Source: JBFWUM01 sp050247255
GTDB taxonomy: Bacteria > Acidobacteriota > Vicinamibacteria > Vicinamibacterales > UBA2999
Reading direction: 5' to 3'
Assembly: GCA_050247255.1 (NCBI GenBank)
Contig: JBFWUM010000047.1
Span: forward strand, 1-30,670
Length of the DNA stretch: 30,670 nucleotides
This document shows, one piece after another, positions 22,402-29,774 of the stretch. A model generated the notes under the pieces. That model was not told the origin of the DNA. It worked only from the letters and a program-made list of their open reading frames with translations, and did no database searches. The translations under genes were made by a program, and so were the position numbers. Position 1 is the stretch's first letter. Each line of letters begins with the position of its first letter.

Positions 22402-23189
22402 GCGGTGAACCCGCCGTCGACGCGCAGCTCGTGCCCCGTCACGTACGACGAGGCGGGCGCGGCGAGGAATACCAGCGGCCCCTTCAGGTCTCCGGCCTCC
22501 GCCATGCGGCGCAGCGGCACGCGCGCGCCGTACTTGCCCTTGAACTGCGGGTCCTGCCCGCCGAGCACGCCGCCGGGCGAGAGCGTGTTCACGCGAATCC
22601 CCTGCCCCGCCAGGTGGGTGGCGAAGAACTTCGTCAGGTTCACGACGCCTGCCTTCGAGGCGCCGTACGCCGGCGACTTGATGAACGGCGCATTCCCGGG
22701 CAGGTGATCGTAGAAGGTTGGATCCGGCGAGACCGAGGCGTAGAGCGACCCGATGTTGATGATCGATCCGCCGCCGGTCATGCGGGCCGAGAACACCTGC
22801 GTGACCTGCATCGTGCCAAGCAGGTTGACTTCCACCATCCGGCGAAACTGCTCCACCGGGATGTCGGCCAGCTGGTGGCGATCGACGGGGCTGTCGGGCG
22901 GCTGGTCGACGCCGGCATTGTTGACGAGGATGGCCGGCGTCCCGAAGGCGGCGATCACCGCGTCGGCCGCCGCCTCGATCGAGGCGCGAACGGTGACGTC
23001 GCAGTCGATGCGGCGCAGGCGGTCGCCGGCGCGGGCCGCGACCTCGGCAAAGCGCGGCGACGCAGGCGCGCCGGGCAGCTCCAGCGCGGCGACGCGCGCG
23101 CCGGCGTCGAGCAGCGCCTCGACCCAGATCGGGCCAAGCTTGCCGCAGGCGCCGGTGACGACGCCCACGGCCTGATCGAGATTGAACAT
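22395..23189 (-). CDS. Short-chain dehydrogenase, PtmA-like
   Basis: 264 residues, a classical SDR. Cofactor motif VVTGACGKLG (10-19), NNAG (90-93), catalytic S148 (INIGSLYAS) and Y175/K179 (AYGASKAG). The region SPAYGASKAGVVNLTKFFA, then RVNTLSPGGV, then VPLRRMAEAGDL, and the ending DGGFTAW strongly recall PtmA of Campylobacter flagellin-glycan (legionaminic acid) loci and similar SDRs that travel with neuB genes. The exact PtmA reaction is not firmly established to my knowledge. An NAD(P)-linked oxidation or reduction of a sugar intermediate is expected. It lies 24 bases downstream of the NeuB-type gene and overlaps the methyltransferase GTG start. Confidence 0.85.
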   Translation of the reverse strand: MFNLDQAVGVVTGACGKLGPIWVEALLDAGARVAALELPGAPASPRFAEVAARAGDRLRRIDCDVTVRASIEAAADAVIAAFGTPAILVNNAGVDQPPDSPVDRHQLADIPVEQFRRMVEVNLLGTMQVTQVFSARMTGGGSIINIGSLYASVSPDPTFYDHLPGNAPFIKSPAYGASKAGVVNLTKFFATHLAGQGIRVNTLSPGGVLGGQDPQFKGKYGARVPLRRMAEAGDLKGPLVFLAAPASSYVTGHELRVDGGFTAW

Positions 23190-23213
23190 GGTCAGCAGCG
23201 GCGCGGTGCCGGA

Positions 23214-24290
23214 CTAGGACCGGGCGAGCTGGGCGTTGGCCTTGCCGAGGACCTCGAACGAGAGGAAGTCGTCCTCATACAGGTCCTTCAGCGTCACGCG
23301 GCCAAGCACCGTGTCGAGCTCGTACGGCGGAATCCCGCCGCCGGGGGACTTCATCACGATGTCCTCGGCGCGCAGCACGTGGCCCGCCGGCAGGTCGCGC
23401 GCAATCACCAGGCTCTTGCCCATCTTGACGATCGGCGCCCGCTCGCTTTCGTAGATCTTCTTGGTCCCGTCGCCCATCGCCTTGAACGTGCGATCGAGGT
23501 CGCGGACCATCTTCTTCAGCCCGAGCGGCTCGAGCGAGAAGGCGTGGTCGGTCCCCTTCGAGGCGCGGTTCAGCGTGAAGTGCTTCTCGACAATGCGCGA
23601 GCCGAGCATGAATGCCGCCACCGGCATGGCGATGCCGTTGTCGTGGCTCGAGAAGCCGATGACCGCGCCGGGGAACCGCTCGCGATACGTCGCGATGACG
23701 CGCAGGTCGAGCTCCTCGAACGCCGCCGGGTAGCCGGCCGTGCACTGCAGGATCGCCAGCTGCGGGTTGATCGGCATGATCGTGTCGTAGGCGCGCTGCA
23801 CGTCGTCGATTTCGGCGCCGCCGGTGGAGACGATCATCGGCTTGCCGAACGAGGCGACGTGCTTGAGGAGCGGCGTGCTCTTCAGGTCGCCCGAGGCGAT
23901 CTTGTAGGCCGGCACGTCGAGCGACGCGAGGAAGTCGGCGCTGGCCAGATCGAACGCCGTCGAGAAGAAGTCGACGCCGAGCTCCCTGGCGTACGCCTGC
24001 AGCTCCGTGTACTCGCGCTGGCCGAACTCCAGGAACTCCCGGTGCTCGCCGTAGGTGGCGCCGAAGCTGTTCTCGTTGTCGTACGGCTTGTTGTAGGCCG
24101 CGCGCGTGTAGAGGCCGCGGTTGTCGCGCTTCTGCAGCTTCACCGCGTGGGCGCCGGCCTCCTGCGCCGCCTTGAACAGCTCGCGCGCCTTGTCGAGGCT
24201 GCCCTGATGATTGTGTCCGATCTCCGCGATCACGTAACAGCCGGTGTGATCGCCGATCTGGTGCCTGCCGATGGTGAGCGTCCCTGCCAA
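23214..24290 (-). CDS. N-acetylneuraminate synthase-family protein (NeuB-like)
   Basis: 358 residues, the NeuB size. A TIM barrel opens with VIAEIGHNHQGSLDKARELF (20-39), followed by AGAHAVKLQKRD, FFSTAFDL, YKIASGDL, PMIVSTGGA, QCTAGYP, VIGFSSHD and EKHFTLNRASKGTDHAFSLEP (PEP and Mn sites). A C-terminal SAF/antifreeze-like domain (about 285-350: KSLVIARDLPAGHVL) completes it. The family condenses PEP with an N-acylhexosamine or similar aldose to a 3-deoxy-ulosonic acid. I chose TTG at 24290 because GGAG lies seven bases upstream; a longer frame to 24347 overlaps the preceding gene and lacks conservation. No NeuC/LegG epimerase is present, so the acceptor sugar is uncertain. Confidence 0.9.
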   Translation of the reverse strand: MAGTLTIGRHQIGDHTGCYVIAEIGHNHQGSLDKARELFKAAQEAGAHAVKLQKRDNRGLYTRAAYNKPYDNENSFGATYGEHREFLEFGQREYTELQAYARELGVDFFSTAFDLASADFLASLDVPAYKIASGDLKSTPLLKHVASFGKPMIVSTGGAEIDDVQRAYDTIMPINPQLAILQCTAGYPAAFEELDLRVIATYRERFPGAVIGFSSHDNGIAMPVAAFMLGSRIVEKHFTLNRASKGTDHAFSLEPLGLKKMVRDLDRTFKAMGDGTKKIYESERAPIVKMGKSLVIARDLPAGHVLRAEDIVMKSPGGGIPPYELDTVLGRVTLKDLYEDDFLSFEVLGKANAQLARS

Positions 24291-24301
24291 ACCCGTTTCT
24301 C

Positions 24302-25225
24302 CTATACCTGGACGCCCGGGCGAAGCTGCGCCACGAGCTGGTCCCAACCGTAGTCCCTGTGCGCGATCTCACGCGCCGCGCGGCCGATCCGCTCGGCCTG
24401 CGCCGGCGTCGGCAGGCGATCGCAGCGGGCGATGTCGATGACGTTGGTCATGTGCACCAGTCCCTGCGGCGAATGCTCGTCGAGGTTCGTGATGACGGCG
24501 GCGCCGCATTCCATCGCCGCATTCACCGTCGTGTTGTTGGCGCGCAGTCCCTTCTCGAAGAACGCCGCGAGGTAGGTGCAGTCCACGAGGTGGTTGAACA
24601 CCGCCGTGTCCGACAGGTACCCCATGAAGTAGACCTGGCCGTTGAAGATCGCCTGCAGCTCCTCGAACCGCACGACGAAGGAGCCGTCGAAGTTGGTGTT
24701 CTCGTGCAGCGCCGTCGACACGTACACCGAGTAGGACTGCCCGGTCGCGTCGAGCAGATCGCGCAGCTTGCGGTAGTGCTCGACGCGGATCTTGTGCGCC
24801 ATGCCGAAGGTGAACACCTTCAGCTCCGCCTGCTGGAAGCGCTGCGGGTTGAGCAGCGTCCCCGGGCAGAACAGCTCGACGATGTCGGGGCGCGCCGCGG
24901 CCAGCTGGTGCGTCAGCTCGCGGTTGCCGCAGGAGACGCGCGCGGCGCCATGGAGCAGCCGCTGCTCGACCGGGGTGCCGTCGAAGGCGTGCAGGAACAG
25001 CTCGTAGCCGCCGCGATGGCCCTCGACCCAGCGGTCGAGCGCCTCGGCATCGGCGGCGGTGAATTCCGACATCTTCAGCGACAGCAGGGGGCGGCGAAAC
25101 GCAGCCAGCTCAGCCGAGCCAATGCCGACGACCGGGATCTCGAGCTCGCGCGCGAGAATCGTGTTGAACTTCGCGATGCCGCACGTCCACGGGTTCAGGT
25201 GATACCCGGCGATACAGTCAATCAT
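24302..25225 (-). CDS. Putative GT-B glycosyltransferase, first gene of the long operon
   Basis: 307 residues. No family is recognised with confidence, but the C-terminal part (DCTYLAAFFEKGLRANNTTVNAAMECGAAVITNLDEHSP, residues about 215-253) has the acidic and Gly/Ala arrangement of donor-binding domains in GT4-like enzymes. The N-terminus GYHLNPWTCGIAKFN (8-21) resembles the acceptor glycine loop of GT-B proteins. It immediately precedes neuB (11-base gap) and so is a candidate transferase for the product of the neuB/neuA-type module. The opposite reading, that it modifies another sugar, cannot be excluded. ATG at 25225; the region upstream holds a -10-like TAAAAT. Confidence 0.6.
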   Translation of the reverse strand: MIDCIAGYHLNPWTCGIAKFNTILARELEIPVVGIGSAELAAFRRPLLSLKMSEFTAADAEALDRWVEGHRGGYELFLHAFDGTPVEQRLLHGAARVSCGNRELTHQLAAARPDIVELFCPGTLLNPQRFQQAELKVFTFGMAHKIRVEHYRKLRDLLDATGQSYSVYVSTALHENTNFDGSFVVRFEELQAIFNGQVYFMGYLSDTAVFNHLVDCTYLAAFFEKGLRANNTTVNAAMECGAAVITNLDEHSPQGLVHMTNVIDIARCDRLPTPAQAERIGRAAREIAHRDYGWDQLVAQLRPGVQV

Positions 25226-25277
25226 TCAGGATTCGGGGGCAATGGCGTCCAGCGCGACCGTTTTCAGCGGAGACGCT

Positions 25278-25283
25278 ATTTTA
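25278..25283 (-). promoter_or_regulatory. Possible -10 element before the long operon
   Basis: On the minus strand TAAAAT (five of six matches to TATAAT) lies about 53 bases before the ATG at 25225, in the only AT-rich stretch of a 97-bp intergenic region. No good -35 box is visible at 16-18 bases. It is the most plausible start of the roughly 17-kb operon running to 8274, but it is only a candidate. Confidence 0.28.
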
Positions 25284-25301
25284 CAGCAACTGAAGGACTA
25301 A

Positions 25302-25318
25302 GCGGCCCGGACCGCCGC
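25302..25318 (-). terminator. Weak GC stem-loop between operons
   Basis: GCGGC and GCCGC arms with a 7-base loop (25307-25313), just downstream of the 25323 stop codon. There is no T-tract after it on the minus strand, so intrinsic termination is doubtful; it may be incidental. Confidence 0.25.
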
Positions 25319-25322
25319 CCGG

Positions 25323-26408
25323 TCAGGCGTCCAGCAGGGGGTCGGCGCGCAAATCGAGCGGCACGAAGTCAGCGGCCCCGACCCGGCGCCCGGCCAGCCG
25401 CGCCACATAGAGGTGCGGGCCCAGGAGCCGGTCGTCAGCGTAGGCCGCCACCGTGGGGGTCCCCAGGAACGGCCCCAGCCACCCGAGCCCGCCGCAGGTG
25501 CTCAGGAACAACCGCGACTTCCCGACCAGCGCGCTCTGCAGGCCCAGGTTGTTCGCCGGGGTCATCCAGCGCGCCGCGCTCACCACGTTCGGGATGCCGG
25601 CGAAATCGAAGTCCTGGTGCTCGTCCATCGTCACGCCGGTGTCGAGCACGACGACGGGGCGCACGCGCGCGGCCCGTTCGACCAGCGCGCGGAGCTGCTC
25701 CCTCACCCGGCCCTGCGTGGGCAGCGCCGTCCCGGAATAGAACTTCACGGCGGTGAACTCCGCGGGCACGTCCGGTGGCAGCGCCGTCGGCAGCGCGACG
25801 CGGCGATACCGCGTGTGCGTCCAGAGAAAGTCGTGCGGGAGGGTCCCGTACCAGACGTGGCGGAACAGGCCGAAGAGCATCGAGGGATGGCAGGTCGCGG
25901 CAGCGCCGAGGCCGATAGCCGATCGGGCGCGGCCGAGCATCTCCTCGTCGAGCGGCGTCGGCCCGGTGGTCTGCTTGCGTCCGCCGGCTTCGGCCTCGCG
26001 CTGCCGCGCGTCGTTGCGGCGCGCCAGCTCGCCCGGCTCCATGAGGTCGAACAGGTCGACGTAGCGGCCGGCGAAGTCCTCGTACCAGTCGGCGACGCCG
26101 CCGCGCGACAGCACCACGAGCCGTTCGCGCGGAATCCGGTAGGCGTCGGCAAACCAGCGCAGGAACGGGACCCAGTAGAGCGCCTCGTAGCCGACTTCCG
26201 CCAGCCAGGGGCCGGCAACGATCGGCCCGCGCCCGGCGGCGATGGCCTCGAGCTCCCGTTCCAGGGCGGCGACGTCGCCCAGCGCCGCCTCTCGCTCGCC
26301 CGCGCGCGCCCGGCGCCTGGCCATCCGCACCACCGGCTTGTGCGCGGCGCGCAGCCGCCGCCACGCCTTCATGCCGAGATTGCGGATCGCGAGGGCGGCG
26401 TCGGTCAT
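25323..26408 (-). CDS. Uncharacterised glycan-locus protein, paralogue of the gene at 29775 (GT-B-like)
   Basis: 361 residues, not assigned to a known family by me. After a basic helical N-terminus come RGPIVAGPWLAEVGYEALYWVPFLRWFADAY (60-90), SRGGVADWY (101-109), CHPSMLFGLF (173-182), YRRVALP and AVKFYSG (220-226). These are followed by MDEH (261-264), NLGLQSALVGKSRLFLSTCGGLGWLGPFLGTPTVAAYAD (287-325). The last stretch has the Ser/Thr-x-GG plus G-x-P layout seen in nucleotide-sugar sites of GT-B enzymes. Nearly every block recurs in the partial gene at 29775-30670. ATGA overlap with the DegT gene stop. Last gene of its operon. Glycosyltransferase is my best guess; function unknown. Confidence 0.7.
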   Translation of the reverse strand: MTDAALAIRNLGMKAWRRLRAAHKPVVRMARRRARAGEREAALGDVAALERELEAIAAGRGPIVAGPWLAEVGYEALYWVPFLRWFADAYRIPRERLVVLSRGGVADWYEDFAGRYVDLFDLMEPGELARRNDARQREAEAGGRKQTTGPTPLDEEMLGRARSAIGLGAAATCHPSMLFGLFRHVWYGTLPHDFLWTHTRYRRVALPTALPPDVPAEFTAVKFYSGTALPTQGRVREQLRALVERAARVRPVVVLDTGVTMDEHQDFDFAGIPNVVSAARWMTPANNLGLQSALVGKSRLFLSTCGGLGWLGPFLGTPTVAAYADDRLLGPHLYVARLAGRRVGAADFVPLDLRADPLLDA

Positions 26409-27526
26409 CCGGCGGTCGCAGGCGCGGCGGTCGCCGCCGCGGCACGCACAGCAGCGGCAACCGTCTCGACCTGCTCGTCGGTCAGCTCGGGATAGAGCGG
26501 CAGCGTCAACACCTCGCCGGCCGCGCGCTCGGAGACGGGGAAGCTCCCCGGCCCGTAACCCAGATCGGCATGCGCCGGCTGCAGGTGGACCGGGATCGGA
26601 TAGTGGATAGCCGTCTGCACACCGCGGTCGAGCAGCGTGCTCGCGTAGTGCGCGCGATCGGCCACGCGAATCGTGTAGGCGTGCCACGCGTGGCGTACGT
26701 CCGGCCGGACGACGGGCGTGATCACGCCGGAGCCGGCCAGCAGCGCGTCGTACCGGGCGGCGAGGCTGGCGCGCGCATCGGTCCAGGCTTCGAGGTGCGG
26801 CAACTTGACGCGCAGGATGGCCCCCTGGATCCCCTGGAGGCGGTAATTGAATCCCTTGAGGCGGTGTTCGTACTTCCGCTCACCGCCCCAGTTGCGCAGC
26901 ATCCGGAGCGTCTTGACGTACGCGGGGTTGTTGGTGGTGACCGCACCGCCCTCGCCATAGGCCCCGAGATTCTTCCCGGGATAGAAACTGAACGTCGCCA
27001 GGTCGCCGATCGAGCCGCCGCGCCGTCCCTTGTATTCGGCGCCATGCGCCTGGGCGGCGTCCTCAATGACCACGAGGTTGCGCCGGCGCGCGACCTCGAG
27101 GATCGGATCCATGTCGGCCGGTTGCCCGTAGAGATGCACCGGCATGATCGCTTTCGTCCGTGGCGTGATTGCCGCCTCGAGCTGCGCCGGGTCCATCGTC
27201 AACGTGCCCGGCTCGACGTCGACCAGGACGGGCGTGGCGCCGGTATAGACGATCGACGCCACCGTGGCCACGAAGGTGAAGGGGACGGTAATCACTTCAT
27301 CGCCGGGACCGATGTCTGCAGCCAGCAGCGCGAGGTGCAGGGCGCTGGTGCCGCTGCTCACGGCCACGGCATGCTCCGTCCGGCAGAAGGCGGCGAACTC
27401 CTGCTCGAAGGCTTCGACCTCCGGGCCGAGGATGAACTGCGAGCTCTCGAGCACGCGCTGGATCGCGGCGTCGACCTCGGGTTTGATGGAACGATACTGC
27501 GCCTGCAGATCGACGAGCGGAATCAC
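26405..27526 (-). CDS. DegT/DnrJ/EryC1 PLP-dependent sugar aminotransferase
   Basis: 373 residues, full length. N-terminal IPLVDLQAQYRSIKPEVDAAI, SSGTSALHLAL (57-67, PLP phosphate), VIEDAAQAHG (153-162; D156 to pyridine nitrogen), SFYPGKNLGAYGEGGA (180-195; PLP lysine K185), then RNWG and YPIPVHLQPAH. The PGKNLGAYG block resembles 3-amino sugar transaminases (FdtB, QdtB, DesV type) and WbpE, so amination of a 3-keto or 4-keto nucleotide sugar is expected. The keto-sugar donor is not settled: the UDP-HexNAc dehydrogenase (3942) and the epimerase (28631) are possible partners. The start is GTG at 27526 (GTGA overlap with the methyltransferase). Confidence 0.88.
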   Translation of the reverse strand: MIPLVDLQAQYRSIKPEVDAAIQRVLESSQFILGPEVEAFEQEFAAFCRTEHAVAVSSGTSALHLALLAADIGPGDEVITVPFTFVATVASIVYTGATPVLVDVEPGTLTMDPAQLEAAITPRTKAIMPVHLYGQPADMDPILEVARRRNLVVIEDAAQAHGAEYKGRRGGSIGDLATFSFYPGKNLGAYGEGGAVTTNNPAYVKTLRMLRNWGGERKYEHRLKGFNYRLQGIQGAILRVKLPHLEAWTDARASLAARYDALLAGSGVITPVVRPDVRHAWHAYTIRVADRAHYASTLLDRGVQTAIHYPIPVHLQPAHADLGYGPGSFPVSERAAGEVLTLPLYPELTDEQVETVAAAVRAAAATAAPATAG

Positions 27527-28194
27527 GCGTCCCCCAGCTTCTCGAGCACGAGCACGCGCCCCTTGTTGCCCCAGTCCATGCGCGCTTCGAGGTCGCGGCG
27601 CGAGCGGCAGCCCTCGAGGACGAACATCAGGCGCAGCAGGTCCTTGTTGAGCAGGGTGATGTGCGTCGGGTCGAGGTCGTCCTGCTGGTTGAAGTCGAGG
27701 AGGTCTCCCGGGTTCGGATGGAAGCGCGTCGTGACGTAGATGAACTTCGACGTCATCCGCACCATGTTCGCCACCGCCCGCTTCACCTCGAACACCGTGA
27801 GGTGCTCGAGCACCTCGCGGCAGATCACCAGGTCGAAGGCGTCGGCAGGCTTGAGCGTCGCGTCGGTGACATTGCCGATGGCGATCCGGTCGCGCACCTC
27901 CGGGGTCGCCAGCCGCCGGCTGCTCTCGGCGAAGTCGATCCCCTCGACGTCGACGCCGAGCTCCCACAGGAGGTGCATCAGCGCGCCCGGGCCGCACCCG
28001 AGGTCGAGCGCGCGCTGCGGTTGGAACACCTCCTTGATGAGCGCCGGGTTGCGCGCCTCGATGGCGCGCCGCGTCTCGAGGCTGTAGTTGTTGCCGGCAT
28101 CGCGCCATTCGCCGGTGAAGTACTCGGCATCGTAGTGCGCGGAGGCGGTCGGCCGCTGCGCCAGGATCCTGGTTTCGAACTCGGTGATGGTCAT
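27523..28194 (-). CDS. SAM-dependent methyltransferase (class I)
   Basis: 223 residues. The N-terminus is HYDAEYFTGEWRDAGNNYS, then motif I ALDLGCGPGALMHLLWELG (62-80), GIDFAESS, the acidic VICREVLEHLTVFEVKRAV stretch and FIYVTTRFHPNPGDLLDFNQQDDLDPTHITLLN. This HPNP..D..D.DPTHI pattern occurs in Methyltransf_11/23 enzymes from glycan clusters. It likely methylates a sugar or glycan end; substrate not readable. ATG start at 28194 (ATGA overlap with the nucleotidyltransferase stop). It is the third methyltransferase in the window, distinct from those at 1258 and 21406. Confidence 0.85.
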   Translation of the reverse strand: MTITEFETRILAQRPTASAHYDAEYFTGEWRDAGNNYSLETRRAIEARNPALIKEVFQPQRALDLGCGPGALMHLLWELGVDVEGIDFAESSRRLATPEVRDRIAIGNVTDATLKPADAFDLVICREVLEHLTVFEVKRAVANMVRMTSKFIYVTTRFHPNPGDLLDFNQQDDLDPTHITLLNKDLLRLMFVLEGCRSRRDLEARMDWGNKGRVLVLEKLGDA

Positions 28195-28634
28195 GGATTC
28201 TGCTGTGCGCAGTACTCTTTCAGGATGCGGCTGGACGAGTCCAGCACGGTGTCGAGGTAGACGATCTCGATGCCATGCTCGCGGCAGATGGCGATCTGCT
28301 CGGGCGGCAGGCCGCGCGCGCGCCAGTCGCTCCCCTTCACGTAATAGCGGGGACGCAGCTGGCGCAGCACGGTCTCGGTATCGATCTGGTAGATGTGGAC
28401 GAAGTCGACGTAGCGGATCGCGTCGATGATCGCCGCGCGCTGCTCCTCCGGCAGCAGCGGCCGGTGCTTGGTCCGGACGTAGCGGTCGGAGGCCACGTTG
28501 CACAGCACCGGCACGCCCAGCGCGCGCGCCGCCTTGAAGTACTCGATGTGGCCGCGGTGCAGCGGGTCGAACGCGCCGTCGACCATGGCGACCTCGTGGC
28601 GGTGCGCGGCGAGCTCGTCGAAGCTCAGGATCAC
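28191..28634 (-). CDS. Small cytidylyltransferase-fold nucleotidyltransferase (RfaE2/TagD-like)
   Basis: 147 residues, a single nucleotidyltransferase domain. VDGAFDPLHRGHIEYFKAA (18-36) carries the HxGH signature (26-29) of the family; VLCNVASDRYV, KHRPLLPEEQRAAIIDAI, YYVKGSDW and a C-terminal LDSSSRILKEY (in place of the usual S-T-T-x-I) follow. Members make ADP-heptose, CDP-glycerol or FAD. No heptose kinase or glycerol-phosphate gene accompanies it, so the sugar phosphate it activates is unknown. The start is GTG at 28634, with GTGA overlap to the epimerase stop. Confidence 0.85.
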   Translation of the reverse strand: MILSFDELAAHRHEVAMVDGAFDPLHRGHIEYFKAARALGVPVLCNVASDRYVRTKHRPLLPEEQRAAIIDAIRYVDFVHIYQIDTETVLRQLRPRYYVKGSDWRARGLPPEQIAICREHGIEIVYLDTVLDSSSRILKEYCAQQNP

Positions 28635-29767
28635 GGCTTGACCAGCAGGCCCTTGTCCTGCAGCTCTTTCAGCGCGCGCTCGAAGAAGTCGACCGCCACG
28701 TCGGGCGTCGTCTTCGCCCACTCGACCAGCTCGGCGAAGCCCTGCTCGAGCGAGACCTTCGGCGCGAACCCGAGCGTCTCGCGGGCGCGCGTGATGTCGG
28801 CGGTGTTGTGGCGGATGTCGAACTTCCGCCCGGTCTGCGTGACGTCGGGCTCGATCTGGACGTTCAGGATGCGCCCGAGCAGCCGCGCGATATCCAGGAT
28901 CGTGACCGTCTCGCCCGAGCCGACGTTCACCGGCAGGTAGTCGGCGCCCGGCTGCTCGAGCATCAGCGTCAGGCAGGCGACGACGTCGTGGATCGACACG
29001 AAGTCGCGCAGCTGTCCGCCGTCTTCGAAGACGACCGGCTGCTTGCCGTTCAGCAGCCGGCTCAGCCAGATTGCGGCCACGCCCGCATACGGGTTGCTCA
29101 GGCTCTGGCGCGGGCCGTAGACGTTGAAGAACCGCGGCGCAACCGCAGGAATCCCGTAGGTCTTGCCGATGAGCAGCACCATCTCTTCCTGGTGGTACTT
29201 GGTCATCGAGTAGATGTTGTCGCGATAGAGCGCCTTGTCCTCGGGCGTCGGGATCGAGACGACGTGGCGGCCGCACACGGGGCAATGCTGTTCCCAGTCG
29301 CGCGCGGCGAGCTGCGCCTCGCTCCGGATGCCCGGGGCGACAACGCCGTGCTCGGCGCACCGGTAGGCGCCCTCGCCGTAGACGCCGATGGACGAGGCGA
29401 CGATGACCTTCTCGACGTGGTGCCTGGCGTTCACCAGGATGTCGAGCAGGAGCGCCGTGCCGCGCGTGTTGACGTCGACGTAGCGATCGACCTGGTACAT
29501 GCTCTGGCCGATGCTGACCGCCGCGCCGAAGTGGACGACGGCATCGGCATCGAGCACGAGCGGCTCGAACACGGCGCGATCGCGCACGTCGCCGCGGACG
29601 TAGGTCGCCGCGGCGTTGGCGTACGAGGGCCAGGTGCCCGAGCGGTGCACCTGCGGCTCGAGGTTGTCGAGGACGGTCACCCGGTACTCGCGGCGGATGA
29701 GCGCATCCACGAGGTGTGACCCGATATACCCGGCTCCGCCGGTCACCAGCACGTGTCGAATTGCCAT
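28631..29767 (-). CDS. NAD-dependent sugar epimerase/dehydratase, dTDP-L-rhamnose 4-epimerase-like
   Basis: 378 residues, an extended SDR: VLVTGGAGYIGSHLVDAL (6-23), ASSIGVYGEG (124-133), YSMTK (Y186, K190), PRFFNVYGPRQSLSNPYAGV and FEDGGQLRDFVSIHDV. An insertion after the central strand carries C137 and a C162-x2-C165 pair next to RDWEQHC. This arrangement and the SNPYAGV block resemble dTDP-L-rhamnose 4-epimerase-type proteins, not GalE. It would interconvert a 4-OH configuration, such as a rhamnose-talose pair, on a dTDP- or GDP-sugar, but no rmlABC is nearby. ATG at 29767, with a GAGAGG-like ribosome site in the seven-base gap after the upstream gene. Confidence 0.83.
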   Translation of the reverse strand: MAIRHVLVTGGAGYIGSHLVDALIRREYRVTVLDNLEPQVHRSGTWPSYANAAATYVRGDVRDRAVFEPLVLDADAVVHFGAAVSIGQSMYQVDRYVDVNTRGTALLLDILVNARHHVEKVIVASSIGVYGEGAYRCAEHGVVAPGIRSEAQLAARDWEQHCPVCGRHVVSIPTPEDKALYRDNIYSMTKYHQEEMVLLIGKTYGIPAVAPRFFNVYGPRQSLSNPYAGVAAIWLSRLLNGKQPVVFEDGGQLRDFVSIHDVVACLTLMLEQPGADYLPVNVGSGETVTILDIARLLGRILNVQIEPDVTQTGRKFDIRHNTADITRARETLGFAPKVSLEQGFAELVEWAKTTPDVAVDFFERALKELQDKGLLVKP

Positions 29768-29774
29768 GGGCCTC

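Noticed and set aside
24291..24347. Longer N-terminus for the NeuB-like protein
   Set aside because: It overlaps the upstream gene, has no conservation with the family, and a Shine-Dalgarno-like GGAG precedes the TTG at 24290.
22293..24353. A 686-residue plus-strand open frame opposite the SDR and NeuB genes
   Set aside because: Shadow frame; the minus strand carries complete catalytic motifs.
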